Part shown: one piece after another, positions 35,005-46,249 of the stretch
Numbering within the stretch: the stretch's first letter is position 1
Layout: the number at the start of each line of letters is the position of its first letter
NCBI GenBank assembly: GCA_014925825.1
Contig: JACGCK010000013.1
Span: 434,001 to 498,000 of the forward strand
DNA length: 64,000 nt
From: Pholiota molesta
Taxonomy: Eukaryota; Basidiomycota; Agaricomycetes; Agaricales; Strophariaceae
Direction of reading: 5' to 3'
The notes under the pieces: generated by a model
The model's database searches: none
Seen by the model: the letters and a program-made list of their open reading frames with translations, nothing else
What the model was told of the DNA's origin: nothing
Position numbers and translations under genes: made by a program

Positions 35005-36438
35005 TCAATATATATTGTAGTAGGTATGCCGGTCCTTGAAACAATTGAGATAGAATACACTACACTCATCGAGCACCGTCTCTGAACTCCACGCAAGGTA
35101 TCTCTGCCTGTCACGACCCCATTTCGGAAACAAATGAACGCTGTGTTGTATTAAACTGACCGGGATGATGGAAGCCAAGCGGTCCTCGGGCCCAACATAA
35201 GAGCGAGAGAGCTTGTACATTTGCGAATCGGGGTCAGGACGGGGTGTAAATCGTGAAAACCATTCGATATAGGCGAGATGTCGAGGGGGAGGTGCACAGG
35301 ATGGGAACAGAGTTCGATGGGAGTTCTCTGGGAAAGAGAAAATGAGACGAACTTGTCCAACACGCGTGCCTGTAGTAATGTGATAAATTTAGTGTCAGAC
35401 ACATAGGTGCAGATATCGCTTTACACAAACACACCTTGAACCGCAGGCGCCTGCGTCGTGTTGCCTGTTGAATTCCCTCCACGAACTGCTTTCTTCCCAA
35501 CAGCAATCAAAGCCGTATCGAAGCGCGCATCGACTACTTTGGACCCGTCTTTGAATCGTGCTGGATAAGCATGTATCGAGTCCAACGTATCATTGCCATG
35601 CACATCCTGATTCCAGAATTTGATGCGATGAAAGACAGGTACAGCTGAGAATGGTAAATGAATATGAATGGCACCAGCTTCAATCTGCAATCGAGTGAAG
35701 GTAGGGTTTTGATACTGGACAATGAAGCGGCAAAGGGCAGATACAAATGCGCTTGCTCCATAGCCGTCGCGTGAAATGATCGTGCTAAATCGAACAGACT
35801 TGAGCGTGGGGTGCCGCGTCATTTTGGGATGAAGAGTGCAGGCCATGTCGGGAGGTTCCCATGAATTCAGGGGCGCATTGGGGGGTGCCACAGCATTTGC
35901 CAGCGAGGTGGGAGTAAGGGGGCATGAACCAGATTCTCGCCATGCTGTGTAGTTGGCGTGGTGGCTAATCTTTTCCCGCCGCTCAAGCCACTTCGTCATT
36001 TGTGCGAACTCGTTCTTGCGATTCGTGGCACGATAAGCATCCTTTGCATAGTCGATATGCAGCCGTTCTGTTGCCTCGGTGTTGAAATTATCGGCAGTGC
36101 CAAATAATTTGATAGCAGAGACGTAATGGACAAGCGAGTGCAGTTTTGGTAGATTAAAGTCTTCACGAATGCCAAGCTGTTTGAACACATGCTTGTGAGC
36201 ATGGAAACTTGTGAGCGACTTGTCAAGGGCGGTCAGAGTGGTGTCGGTGTGAACAGGGTACTGGGCAAGAAACAGGAAGTCAAGGATTGCACGGGTAGCC
36301 AAAACCAACGAAGCGTTTGAAATGCCATCAGGAAGCGGGGCATCGATCACAAGTCCGAGGAGGAAGCTGCTCATCTGTCGATGCTCGGTGCCGCTAACGC
36401 GGGACAAAGAGGTGATTCCCTTGCTAAAGTTGTGAATG
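35005..36438 (-). pseudogene. Plavaka transposase of element A, C-terminal segment (3 of 3)
   Basis: Immediately after the end of element B the frame opens with IHNFSKGITSLSRVSGTEHR and continues through ILDFLFLAQYPVHTDTTL, REDFNLPKLHSLVHYVSAIK, TADNFNTEATERLHIDYAKD and NEFAQMTKWLERREKI. These align position by position with element B's transposase (for example TADGFNTEGTERLHIDLAKM). A spliced end carries VGQVRLIFSFPENS, MYKLSRSYVGPEDRLASIIP, VHLFPKWGRDRQRYLAWSS and NIY before TGA at 35005. It belongs to the same ancestral gene as the segments at 43563-44376 and 48065-49188, now cut apart by two insertions. Its own frame is still largely open, so the insertions look recent. Confidence 0.85.
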
Positions 36439-36454
36439 CATCAGGAACAAGTGA
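36439..36454 (+). repeat. Left terminal inverted repeat of element B
   Basis: CATCAGGAACAAGTGA, a perfect reverse complement of 43547-43562. Flanked by the TG duplication. Confidence 0.88.
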
Positions 36455-36763
36455 CATGGTTATGTAGACCTAGGTAGACCGAGTAGCCATGATAGACATG
36501 TAGACATGTTCCCTTTCTGATAGTCTCGGTAGAACTGTACTTCTACTCAGTAGTCTTATGAAGAAACTCCCTTTGTCTACATAGTCTGCAGTAGAGTGCC
36601 ATTGTCTTTCAATAGTGTCTGTAGCACCCAATAAATCTTGACTACTAGGACTACCGGAACTATCAGATCTACCAGTCCTATCCAATTTCATCTCATATAC
36701 TTAGTTCAGATGAAATGAGCACACAAAATCATATATCATTCATTGTCAACCACCAGGCTAGTA

Positions 36764-38840
36764 CTAATCCTCGGCCTCACTATCCGTTTCACCCGTTCGG
36801 CCCTCCAAAGCCCTACGTGCACGCTCTCGAGCCTCACCGACTAATGCCTGTCTTGCCGTTGAGATGTCGACGACTCCCGCGTTACGACTGAAATGTTTAT
36901 CGTTAATTCAATGTTATAGATATTAATCCATACACTTACCTCGCACGCGTGAACACCTTGGTTCGAATCCCGGTAACCGCGGTCACATTGAGCTGTTGCC
37001 ATTCCTCCAAATCCTTCCTATATATCTTGTGTCTTTCAATCACGCCACTTTCCCATAACTTCGCCTTCACAAAACGACCGGTACACCATTCGTCGATACA
37101 AAAATCAAGCTAACATGGTCATTGAATAAGTATCAGCATATACATACAAACCGAGAAATGAAAAACATACAATGGTCATTACGAGTGCGAAGGTCTCGAG
37201 TGGAATGGGGTTGAATAACGCATGGAAAATTACCCCGTGTGCCTTTAGGTCCTCGAACCAGACGGCTTCAATGACAGTTGAGATGATCTTCGCCTCGGCG
37301 TACCCTGTCAATTCTTCCATGTTCTGGAAGAATAGTTATCAGTAATTATATCACACGACAACGAAAAGCATACCTTGTAGTGGAAGATGGGCCCGGTGGA
37401 GTCCCCTGCTGGCTTGAGCTTTTGAGCAAGCTGTTGGTTGGTGGCGACAATCGCGGCACTGCTGCCCTTCTTGAAGCCGAGGACACTGATGAGCAACGGG
37501 CGCATCAGCGTCAACGCATAGCCGCGGATGCGAGATCCCCGCTGGCGAATCTAAATGAACGTCGTCAGATACAATTCAAGAGCTGTGATGGTACTTACCA
37601 ATGAACTAATGGGGTCGGTCATCAAATAATGCTCCTCGGCATCGTTGGTCGTGTTCTTCCATACCTTGACAGCCCATTTATGGCGCAGGGCAGTGTCAGG
37701 GAAGCTGTTTTTAGTACTCACCAAAGCTTCGTACTCAAAGGCAGCACGAATGATTAGGGCTTGAACGACATCTTCATAGTCCGCGGCTTTGGGCTTCTTC
37801 GGGTTGACAACGACACCATCGCGGAAGGCTGGGGTCTTGAGGGCAGACACAGGTGCTTTCCCGGTGGTGTTGGAGCTGTCATGAAAAAACCCAGATGAAG
37901 ATGTATGTACAGGCCTCCCGCTGGCGGGAACGCGAACTGTCGGCGGGATCGCGGGAGGGTCCTCCGGTTCAGGGTCTTCGTTGAGCTCATTGTGCCAGAC
38001 CTCGGGTGACGATGAGCGCACAGGGCGAGCACGTACCAGGGTGTTTGCTAGCAAGCAAAACATATTAGGAACAATTCAGTGTTTAAAGATAAGAAAATAC
38101 CTGGGAACAACCTTTGAGGTTCTATAGATGCCTCAGCACCTTCTTCAGGAGCATTCATTTCAGAGTCATCCTCAGGCTCATCCCATTCACCTGGCTGGTC
38201 ATAAGAAGAGGACGGCGCTAGTCCTTTGAAGGTTCGCGACGACAGAGAGGCACTCGCGGGGGTGGGTGTTCTGGCAGCTGCCGCCCCGACCCGACGGAAC
38301 ACTACATGCTTGGTGGGCACGTTGGGGGCCTGGCTAACCGTCAATGTGCGAACCTACAAGGACAAAATCATAAAAATGTTGATCCGTGCATAAATTAGTC
38401 AAAGAAAATTTTACCGCGCTGGAGAAACCTCCGCTAGCAGGATGAGTGTCGACCTCATCCTCACTCTCGATGTCTTCATCGTGTTCGGGTGTTGTTGAGG
38501 TGGATGAGGCTGAAACATATAACACTGAGTGCAAGACCATGAAACAGTCATGTACGAGAAAGACGAACCTTTTTTCTTCGCCGCTTCCTTAAAACGTTTG
38601 TTGAGATCTTTTTGGGCACGTTTAAGCCGGCGCTGTTCAGCCTCGAGATCTTCCTCCTCTAATAAAGCACAACTTGAGAAGAAGTCATGAGGAGGAGCAG
38701 GCAAACATACCAATCTGGGCTTTTTTTGCGGAGGGGCGAGGGGCGCGTCTTGTGCGTGAATCCGTGGATTGCGGCGGCTGGTTTTCTTCTTCTTCCTGAG
38801 AGCCTTCATCGTCTGACTCTATTCTACGTTTTTTAGCCAT
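36764..38840 (-). CDS. DUF6532-like protein carried by element B
   Basis: The ATG at 38838-38840 gives MAKKRRIESDDEGSQEEEE, a basic nuclear-localisation-like cluster then an acidic run. Disordered Ser/Pro-rich exons follow (SSSYDQPGEWDEPEDDSE, VRPVRSSSPEVWHNELNEDP). The folded part starts near DYEDVVQALIIRAAFEYEAL, then FPDTALRHKWAVKVWKNT, RQRGSRIRGYALTLMRPLLI, NMEELTGYAEAKIISTVIEA, GVIFHALFNPIPLETFALVM and TRARRNAGVVDI. It ends in a charged helix (EARERARRALEGRTGETDSE) and TAG at 36764. This pattern (helical repeats, FPD..L...W, a surface-helix end) matches my knowledge of the basidiomycete DUF6532 family, whose function is undescribed. It is divergent from the transposase, with 167 bp between the start codons, so the two genes likely share a promoter. 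Confidence 0.7.
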
Positions 38841-39007
38841 AGCGGATGCGGCAGACAAGTGGGAGGCAGATGGAGGGAAGATGAGAAAAAAACTTCTGTT
38901 GATACGCCAGAGAGGCTGACAAATCAGACCTCGGCATTTACCGCTGGCCGAAGCAGTCCTGCTCGATGAGATTCAGAAAGAGAAAACATTACCCCACATA
39001 ACTCGCC
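38841..39007. promoter_or_regulatory. Shared divergent promoter of element B
   Basis: Only 167 bp separates the start codons of the DUF6532-like gene (-) and the transposase (+). The region must drive both. No core motif is clearly recognisable. Element A has the equivalent arrangement with a 261-bp gap (49189-49449). Confidence 0.5.
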
Positions 39008-42000
39008 ATGGCTCATAAATGCCCATACTGTGGCATCCAGAAGGGCACCCCATCTGGCCTACATCTCCATATTTTGCAAGTGAAACGCTGCCGTGCAAAG
39101 ATGGAAGCGGCGTGTAAAAACGACGCAGAGACGGAAGAGGAAGAGTCATCTGGGCAGCGTGGTCTCGCCGACATATTGCCTTTGCCCACTGGAAGTCAGG
39201 AAGATTATCTGATGAGTGATTTGAACGATGTAGATGTCGATATGGAATTCGACATACCAGCAACTGACTTCCGGCCCAGTACAACTGTTCCGAGCGATGG
39301 GCCCGCCCCAGTTCCCTCATCAACACCAATGGAACAGCCTACAAAGAACGAAGATGAGCGATTTGTTCAGGATTTCACGCCAGCGGCTGGCGTACCAAAA
39401 GGAGTGGCTCCCACACGATTTGAACAGGAGCGAGCCAATCAGACTGCAAGAGATCAACCTCCTTGGGCGCCTTTTGAGACGAAAAAGGAATGGGAACTCG
39501 CCCGATGGCTTATGATATCCGGCGTCAGTCAAGCCAAAATAAATGAATTCCTGAAGTTGGAGATGGTGAGTCGAACACTTTTCCGAGAAATTTATCATTT
39601 GTCTTACCACTGGGAATTAAGATACGAGGCGACCTAAATCCCTCGTTCCACAACAGCCATGCACTTTTGAAACGTATCGACAGTCTTCCTTCGGGCCCGG
39701 AATGGACCTGCACGTCCTTCGTCATTACGGGCGACAAAAAAGACAGCACTGGGCGCTATAGGACAGAGGAGGTGGAATTATGGCATCGCAATCCCCTGGA
39801 GTGTATTACCCAGCTATTCAGTAATCCCAAATTCAAGGGCAAACAGGCGTACGCACCCATTCGTGTGTTTAGAAATGCCGATGGAACAAACCGTGAATAT
39901 TCTGAAATGTGGACATCGAACTGGTGGTGGGAAATTCAGGTGTGTAAATTATGGTCCAAGGAAGAGTTATCTCACCCATAGATGACAGGAAATGCTTGAG
40001 GAGGGTGCCACTGTTTGCCCTGTGATTCTATCTTCAGACAAAACACATTTAACACGCTTCAGTGGAGACAAGATGGCATGGCCGGTGTACCTCAGCATCG
40101 GGAACATCGCGAAAGCGACACGGCGTCAACCGACTGAGAGAGCAATGGTGCTCATTGGCTACATTCCCGTGACAAAGCTCGAATGCTTCTCAAAGAGCCA
40201 GCGGTCTACGCAAATTTATCAGCTCTTTCACGACTGCATGAAACACTTGCTCGAACCTTTGCGTACTGCCGGACAGACCGGCGTGGATATGGTGTGCGCC
40301 GATGGTTTCATCCGTCGAATCTTCCCCATTCTGGCTGCGTATATCGCTGATTACCCGGAGCAATGCCTCGTCTGCTGCTGCCGAGAAAACACTTGCCCTG
40401 AGTGCACCGTCGAAGCTAAGAAAAGGGGGAATACCTTGTTCATGCGATGTTACGCGATGTCGAAAGCACGCTCGCTGTGCTTGATGCGAAGGCGGCAGGG
40501 CTCGCGCCTCCAGAGTTTGTTGAACAGAACCTGCGCTTTGTCGATCCCTTCTGGCGCAATCTCCCACATTGCGACATCTTTTCGTGCATGACACCTGACC
40601 TTCTCCATCAACTCCACAAGGGCGTCTTTCATGATCATATCGTCAGTTGGGCATCAGAGGCAATGAAAGGGACACAAGAAGAAATTGACGAACGGTTTCA
40701 GGCCATGTCGACCCATCCCACGTTGAGGCATTTCAAGAAGGGAATCTCATTGACATCGCAATGGACAGGAACGGAGCACAAGAATATGGAAAAAGTGTTT
40801 CTCGGTGTCCTGGCCGGCGCGACGGATCCCCAGGTCATTTTGGCTGTGCGCGGGATCATCGATTTCATCTACTATGCGCATTTCGAAACGCACAGCGACG
40901 AATCCCTTGCTAAACTTGACGCTGCCTGGCTCGCCTTCCACCAGAACAAGGAGGTTTTCGAGCGCCTGGAAATAAGAAATCATTTCAATATCAGCAAGCT
41001 TCATAATATCAAGCATTACCCGGACTCGATTCGTTCTCGTGGGACAGCTGATGGGTTTAATACCGAAGGAACGGAGCGTTTGCATATCGATCTTGCGAAG
41101 ATGGGTTATCAAGCAGGAAATAAGAAAGACTACGTGTCGCAGATGACGGTGTGGCTGGGGCGGCAGGAAGCAGTTCACCAGCGCACGTTATATCTTCAAT
41201 GGGCCGTCCCGGGGTATATTGCCGCGCTGGTTAATGACGATGAGCCGACAGGAGAGGTAGAGGAGGAAGATAACGGGGGCGGGCATTTGGAGGAGATGGG
41301 AGTCGATGGCGAGGACGCCGTGAGAGAAGTTGAACAAACGAAGTTGGTTTACCACGTCGCGAAAAAGCCGGCTATCACGGGCCTCTCTGCAAACACCATC
41401 GCATCCGACTTCGATGCACCGAATTTCCTTGTCCATTTTTCATCTTTCATTGCCGAATATCTCCCCAACAACCTCATCCCAGTCTCCAATGATACCACAT
41501 TTTCTCTCTACAAGCGCCTAGTCCTTTTTCTGCCCGGTATTGCTGAAGTAGCGTCAGGGCAACCGGTTGAAGACGTCTTATACGCTACACAAGGCCGAGA
41601 GCGGGTAATCACAGCGAAGGGGATCAAGCGTGCCGTCGCAGCCAAAACATCCACAGTTCTCGTGCGTATTAAGCCGGCCGGCGAAGGAGAAAGCCCTCTT
41701 GATGGTAAGTAACTATCATTTTTGCTCGCTAAATGAGCGCTGACACGGTACGGGTGCAGAGTTCTGCGCAGCCCAGATTAAGGTGATATTTAGACTCCCG
41801 GAGGAGTTCGGCAGTTTCTCATGTCCACTGGCGTATGTCTCGTGGTATACCGCCTTCCAGACATTGCCAGTAGAGGGGCTAGGAATGTATAAAGTCTCGC
41901 GGTCGACTCGTGCCCGCCGCCGCCGCGCATCCATCATCCCGATAACGGACATTGTGCGGTCTTGTCATTTAATCCCAGGTTTCGGGAGTGCGAGGGCGCA

Positions 42001-42205
42001 AGCACTAGGCTGGACAGCAGATTCTGTATTAAATGAGGCACCTTTTTTTTTTCTCAATCCTTACCTACGCCACCACGATTTTGTCTGGCTTCGTTATTCT
42101 GTTGATTTATACCAGGACACATTGGCAAGGAAGGCACGAGAGGTGGAAGCAGCAAGGGCTCGAGGAATTCGGCCGCACAGACCTTATGTACACGGACGTG
42201 GATAA
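39008..42205 (+). CDS. Plavaka-type transposase of element B
   Basis: The ATG at 39008 starts with a C2H2-like motif (MAHKCPYCGIQKGTPSGLHL, then HILQVKRC). An acidic linker leads to PWAPFETKKEWELARWLMIS. After introns come RIDSLPSGPEWTCTSFVITG, TEEVELWHRNPLECITQLFS and MWTSNWWWEIQ, joined by splicing at an AG near 39986 to EMLEEGATVCPVILSSDKTH, then WPVYLSIGNIAKATRR, LPHCDIFSCMTPDLLHQLHK, GISLTSQWTGTEHKNMEKVF and TADGFNTEGTERLHIDLAKM. A last exon ends SRSTRARRRRASIIPITDIV...PYVHGRG with a stop at 42203-42205. These are hallmarks of Plavaka transposases (CACTA/EnSpm-like, RNase H-fold DDE enzymes) that cut at the terminal repeats and integrate. One frame slip near 40430 lies in a GGGGG run and is probably a missing G. 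Other frames are open, so this copy may encode active enzyme. Confidence 0.88.
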
Positions 42206-42359
42206 ATACGCAATACAAATTTGTTTTTACTACTCCAGCGTGTCTACATTACATGTCATGAACCGCTTGCTCTCTCTAGTATCCCGGCGAGCCTGTCATG
42301 CGTACCAGAGAGCTTCTCCTCTGTAGATCCAAAGATAGATTAGAGAAAATTATATCTAT

Positions 42360-43150
42360 CTACGCAGACGAATCGGTATTGAGACTACTTGGGCTATCTA
42401 CCACTGCGTTGAGCTTGGACCATCCTTCGTCAGCAAATTCGCGAAGGGTGTTGAAATATTCCCGAGCGCTCTCGAGCTCAGCGTATGCCTCAGCCAATTG
42501 TCCTTCGAGTTCTGAGATGCGATCAAGCGCTTCTTCATGCGACAATTTGCGTTGAGTGAGCTTGAGGTCATGGGCGAGGATCGTATTCTCGGTCATGAGA
42601 TCGTAGTGAGCCTGGCGGAAATATTCGAAATGGGTTTCAAATGCGTGGAGACGGATGGCCATTTGGCCCTTGCGGGGGCTTTTGCTGAGGACGGCGTCAA
42701 GATGCGAAGGTGGGACGCGTCTGCCACAGAATATGTTCAGCGAGTCGTAACTAATTTCAGAGATGGGAGTATTACTTACCGAATGAGCGGGCCTTTGTTT
42801 CGAGCTGCGCGCAACGCTTCCAATGCCGTATGGTATTTGGCGCTCTCGGAGATGTCGTCGCCGGTTCGCACGGGGCCTGCACTGCGCGTGGCTAACGGAG
42901 AGGTAGGATCGATTTGCGAGTACTGGAAGACGGCGCCGCGAGAGGAGGTGGGCATTTTGGTGGGTGTCACTTGCGTGCCAAAGACCTGAGATTCGACGGT
43001 GTCGCCCGCGTACGTTTCAGCGTTGAGAGGGTCGGAGTCGGGGATTTCGGTGGGAGAATCCTCAGTTTTGGGAGGGTGAGAAATGCCGGGGGTTTGAGGA
43101 AGATATCCGGCGGGAGCGCAAGAGCGCGCGGGGGAGTGTACGGACGACAT
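42360..43150 (-). CDS. Element B accessory protein: Ser/Pro-rich N-terminus, coiled-coil C-terminus
   Basis: The ATG at 43148-43150 gives MSSVHSPARSCAPAGYLPQT. The first exon is Ser/Pro/Thr-rich and ends in a helix (AKYHTALEALRAARNKGPLI). An intron with a GTAAGT donor near 42777 leads to IFCGRRVPPSHLDAVLSKSP, then a long charged helix (RLHAFETHFEYFRQAHYDLM, EEALDRISELEGQLAEAYAE, LESAREYFNTLREFADEG), a likely coiled coil for self-association. The stop is at 42360-42362. It is tail-to-tail with the transposase, 154 bp away, and inside the element's terminal repeats. No named family is recognised. A role in assembling the transposition complex or in regulation is a guess from its location. Confidence 0.65.
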
Positions 43151-43247
43151 GACGGTAAGGATGTGAGGGTGCGGCGGTTTAAAAAAAAAATGACAAGTCC
43201 ATCAGACTGGAAAGGATCGTGTATTCACAAAGTCGCTAAATATAAAC

Positions 43248-43328
43248 GGTGTGATGGCGCAGCGGTATGTCGATGTGTTGATGCTTACTTTTTGTGAAAG
43301 GTCTCAGGTTCGAATCCTGGTGGTGCAA
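43248..43328 (+). other. tRNA-like segment with A- and B-box sequences
   Basis: TGGCGCAGCGGT (43255-43266) fits the Pol III A box and GGTTCGAATCC (43307-43317) fits the B box, about 50 bp apart. A T-arm TCAGG/loop TTCGAAT/CCTGG can form. The acceptor strands (GGTGTGA and TGGTGCA) do not pair well and no clean anticodon arm is evident. It is therefore not a convincing functional tRNA. It may be a decayed tRNA or a Pol III-type promoter fragment within element B's right subterminal region. Confidence 0.35.
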
Positions 43329-43546
43329 TTCTTGGGCGTCTCTACATCTTCTACGGCGTCTATGGGATTTGGGCGTTCTCTACTTGGAATTTCGGACAGT
43401 TGTTCGATCTACTGAGTAATGAGAAACGCGTGGATTTCTATGGGGGTCTACCAGAGAGGTGGAAAGATGTGGTAGGACTACGGGATGTACTGAAAGGTGT
43501 GTCTTCTACAAGTCCTACCTATTCTAATAGCCATCTACTGAGCTAT

Positions 43547-43562
43547 TCACTTGTTCCTGATG
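43547..43562 (-). repeat. Right terminal inverted repeat of element B
   Basis: On the plus strand TCACTTGTTCCTGATG, a perfect reverse complement of 36439-36454. The TG at 43563-43564 matches the dinucleotide preceding the left end. Confidence 0.88.
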
Positions 43563-44376
43563 TGCTATGATTCGGAGGCAGGCGTTTGACGCGCTCATCG
43601 ATGATACCATCTCCACATGCTTCGGTCAGCCACGCGATTAGGTGCTTTACAACACCTTGATGCAACTGGTGAAGGATGTCGGGTGTGATAGACTGGAATA
43701 TATTGACGTAGGGAAGCCTCTGCCAGAATGGATGCTGGATGGGTTTGATATTCACTTCACGACAGATTGTTGGGTAGTCCAGAGCACCCAACTGATCTAG
43801 TGCGTCATGTACAGCATCGAGATCGCGCACTTGATATTGGCATGGATAATTGCCTAGCTCACAGTTGGGACAGTCGCAGCGTGGACAATCTCCATTGAAC
43901 GCCCCAGTCACAAGGATTTGTTCCGGGTAATCGCCCACGTATGCTGCGAGGATGGGATGCCCTCGACGTGCAACACCATTTCCATCAACCACCGAAATGC
44001 CATGAATTCCAGCGAGCTCAAGAGGTGCTAAGATTTCATCCATGCAGGCATGAAAGAGGTTCGCCTGAGTGCGTCGACGAGCTGCCTTGTTGCTGATATG
44101 TTTCAGTTGCGATGTCGGCAAGTAGGCCAACAGTATCTGCCCTTGTCGAGAAGGCTTGCGACGGATTGACTTCGGAATATTCCCAATTGTAAGATAGACC
44201 GGGTATGCAGTTTTATTTCGGAAGAGTGTGATTTGGGTTTTGTCGGAAGAGATGATGATTGGGATGATGGTGGCCCCAGGTTTTTCCTTGTCGAGCGCTT
44301 CCTGATAGCATTGTCAGAGCCTTGCAATGCCTGGAATATGGTGTCGGCATACCTGAGTGTCCCACCACCAGTCACC
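43563..44376 (-). pseudogene. Plavaka transposase of element A, middle segment (2 of 3)
   Basis: On the minus strand the segment starts after the AGTCACC duplication with WWWDTQ and a GTATGC splice donor. It resumes with KPGATIIPIIISSDKTQITL, AYPVYLTIGNIPKSIRRKPS, LLAYLPTSQLKHISNKAARR, GISVVDGNGVARRGHPILAA, GDCPRCDCPNCELG (a Cys-rich insert) and LPYVNIFQSITPDILHQLHQ, stopping at KRLPPNHS where element B begins. It parallels element B's transposase throughout (for example VICSDKTH-type and ITPDLLHQLHKG). The codons immediately at both edges are continued by the flanking segments, so the breaks are insertions rather than deletions. Confidence 0.85.
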
Positions 44377-46184
44377 CACCAGTGTCTGCTAGTCTCATGC
44401 ATGAAACATATGGCAGTTCCCCAGATAAAAATATTGCATCCAGAGTGCTAACTGCCCACCTCACCTAGCTGACTTTGAAAAATTTCCGCCTTAAGCCAGT
44501 GGTCTATGATGGTCAGTAGACGTGCTACTGCTGCTCACTGTGCTATGGTGCTTGACACCGTGATCAATGGTGTCAAGCAGTGCTCGGCACTGTTTTCAGG
44601 GTCGTCCCAAAAAGGAATCCATCAAACTTTTTCCAAAAGAAGAATGACAAATTTGTAAGCTTTTCCCCCCATCATTTGTCAGCACCTCAGCATCTATCAT
44701 TAGATTTGACCCATTTTGGGACTTTCTGCTCATTGGCCCATCAAATATGCCATCAAGGACCAAACACATGACCTGGTACCTAGCCACATGACCACACATA
44801 ACTGCAAATGAGGCAGGGACCCTCCCAGGGGTGGGAAATACCTAAAATAGCATTTTCCCAATATTATTGGAAATGCACCTGGGTAGCTGGTGCACCCTAT
44901 ATGGAACCCACTGGGACCATATTATACCGAAAGATGCGGAATTAAATTCTAAATCCACCTGTGAAAGATTCATATGGATAGCTTTATTGGTTCAGGCCCT
45001 AGAAGCGAATTACTATTTGGGAGAAATAAGCGCACACATTGATGGCTGCTTTTCTCCGCAACTGTGGGCTCGTTTTCTATGATCAAAGCTGCTGTCTGTA
45101 GGTATTTAAAGCGCGCTTCTAACGCGTTCTTAATCACAATTTTCCGTCCGTTCTTCGCTCCGTAAAACGCTCCGGATATATTTACGCTCGCACCACATTA
45201 GCGCCGGCTACGCTTCCACTATTCGCGCGCATATTATATAATAAAATAGGTTAATAAAACACCTTTCTAACGGTACCATACTCGTGCCGATTGAACAACT
45301 CTCCGAGGCCCTATAATGGAAATGGTCGTTTGTAAATAGAATATTAACCGCGGATCGCGCCGAACGCGCGTAGGTGCGTTGGATTCTCCTGAATTTACCG
45401 GATTTAATGACACCCTGATTATAGAGATCAGAGGCCGGGAAGGCACTGAACTGGACATGGGGATGGGCTGGATATTGCTTTGCTGGCCGGAAGATGCTAT
45501 TTTTAGCGCTGCCGAGCCCGGCCTCACCCAATCCGGGCATGGAATGGTGGCACTCTCCCCCTCCCCCTCATATTGGAAATTCATTTCCTCTCTCAATTCC
45601 TATCCAATTGCTTCGTTCTTTTTTCTAATATTTAATATAAATATGGTACTATGCGGCTATAGCATTTATACACCACTATAATACATGCAGCATTTGTTAT
45701 TTCGATATCCCTGTATTTTGGACACTGCATTTGGGATTTTCACTGTATTTATGATGCTTATTGGCACATATAGAGCGGTGGAAAGCTAGAGGTAAGTCGC
45801 TACTACAGTTCCTGGTAGTTTAAAAGCTACCTGGATACTGTCCTATAGCTCCATACCCATGAAGAGAGACATCACTGTATATACTCTTGATAAATCCATA
45901 TCTCAGCCAATACTGTAGCTATAACCAAGTTCAAGCATCCATTAGAGTATTAGACATGTCTTCTTTCGTTCTGCCCCTCAACAACTCTCTTCTCAATGCA
46001 TTTCATTAGCCATATGACAAGAATGGTTAAATATAGCAGAAATAGAGGTATTTGGCCTATAGCAATTCACATAAGCACTCTAAAATTCAATGGAGGTAGG
46101 ATGTTATAGCTCTCATTAATACCTTCAATTCAAGATAGGCCGGAAGAAATAGAGTAAGTGTGTGGAAATATATGGTGGAATTAG
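44377..46184 (+). repeat. Left arm of the giant palindrome
   Basis: Pairs with 46250-48057 as an inverted repeat of about 1.8 kb. Identity is very high in the outer 1.6 kb and falls towards the centre. This arm carries TG/CA at several positions where the other arm has CG. Confidence 0.8.
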
Positions 46185-46209
46185 TAGTCAAAACATCGGA
46201 GTATATCAA

Positions 46210-46235
46210 GGCTATCTATGTTACTTATCATAGCC
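46210..46235 (+). repeat. Small hairpin in the palindrome centre
   Basis: GGCTAT (46210-46215) and ATAGCC (46230-46235) are inverted around a 14-base loop, inside the roughly 65-80 bp non-palindromic spacer. Probably incidental, but it would tip a cruciform. Confidence 0.4.
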
Positions 46236-46249
46236 ATGTTTAAATCATG

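Larger units (their letters stand above)
36439..43562 (+). mobile_element. Plavaka-type DNA transposon B, nested inside transposon A's transposase gene
   Basis: The ends are a perfect 16-bp inverted repeat: CATCAGGAACAAGTGA at 36439-36454 and its reverse complement at 43547-43562. TG flanks both sides (36437-36438 and 43563-43564), a 2-bp target duplication as in element A. The element is 7,124 bp and holds three genes: DUF6532-like (-), transposase (+) and a small coiled-coil protein (-). On the minus strand the host reads AATCATAG on one side and CATTCACAAC on the other; removing the element with one target copy rejoins PNHS to IHNFSKG in frame. Apart from one homopolymer slip in the transposase, the coding content looks intact, so the element may be autonomous or recently so. 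Confidence 0.85.

Noticed and set aside
36950..36990. GGTTCGAATCC, a B-box match, suggesting a tRNA
   Set aside because: It lies in the coding sequence of the DUF6532-like gene and has no A box or cloverleaf.
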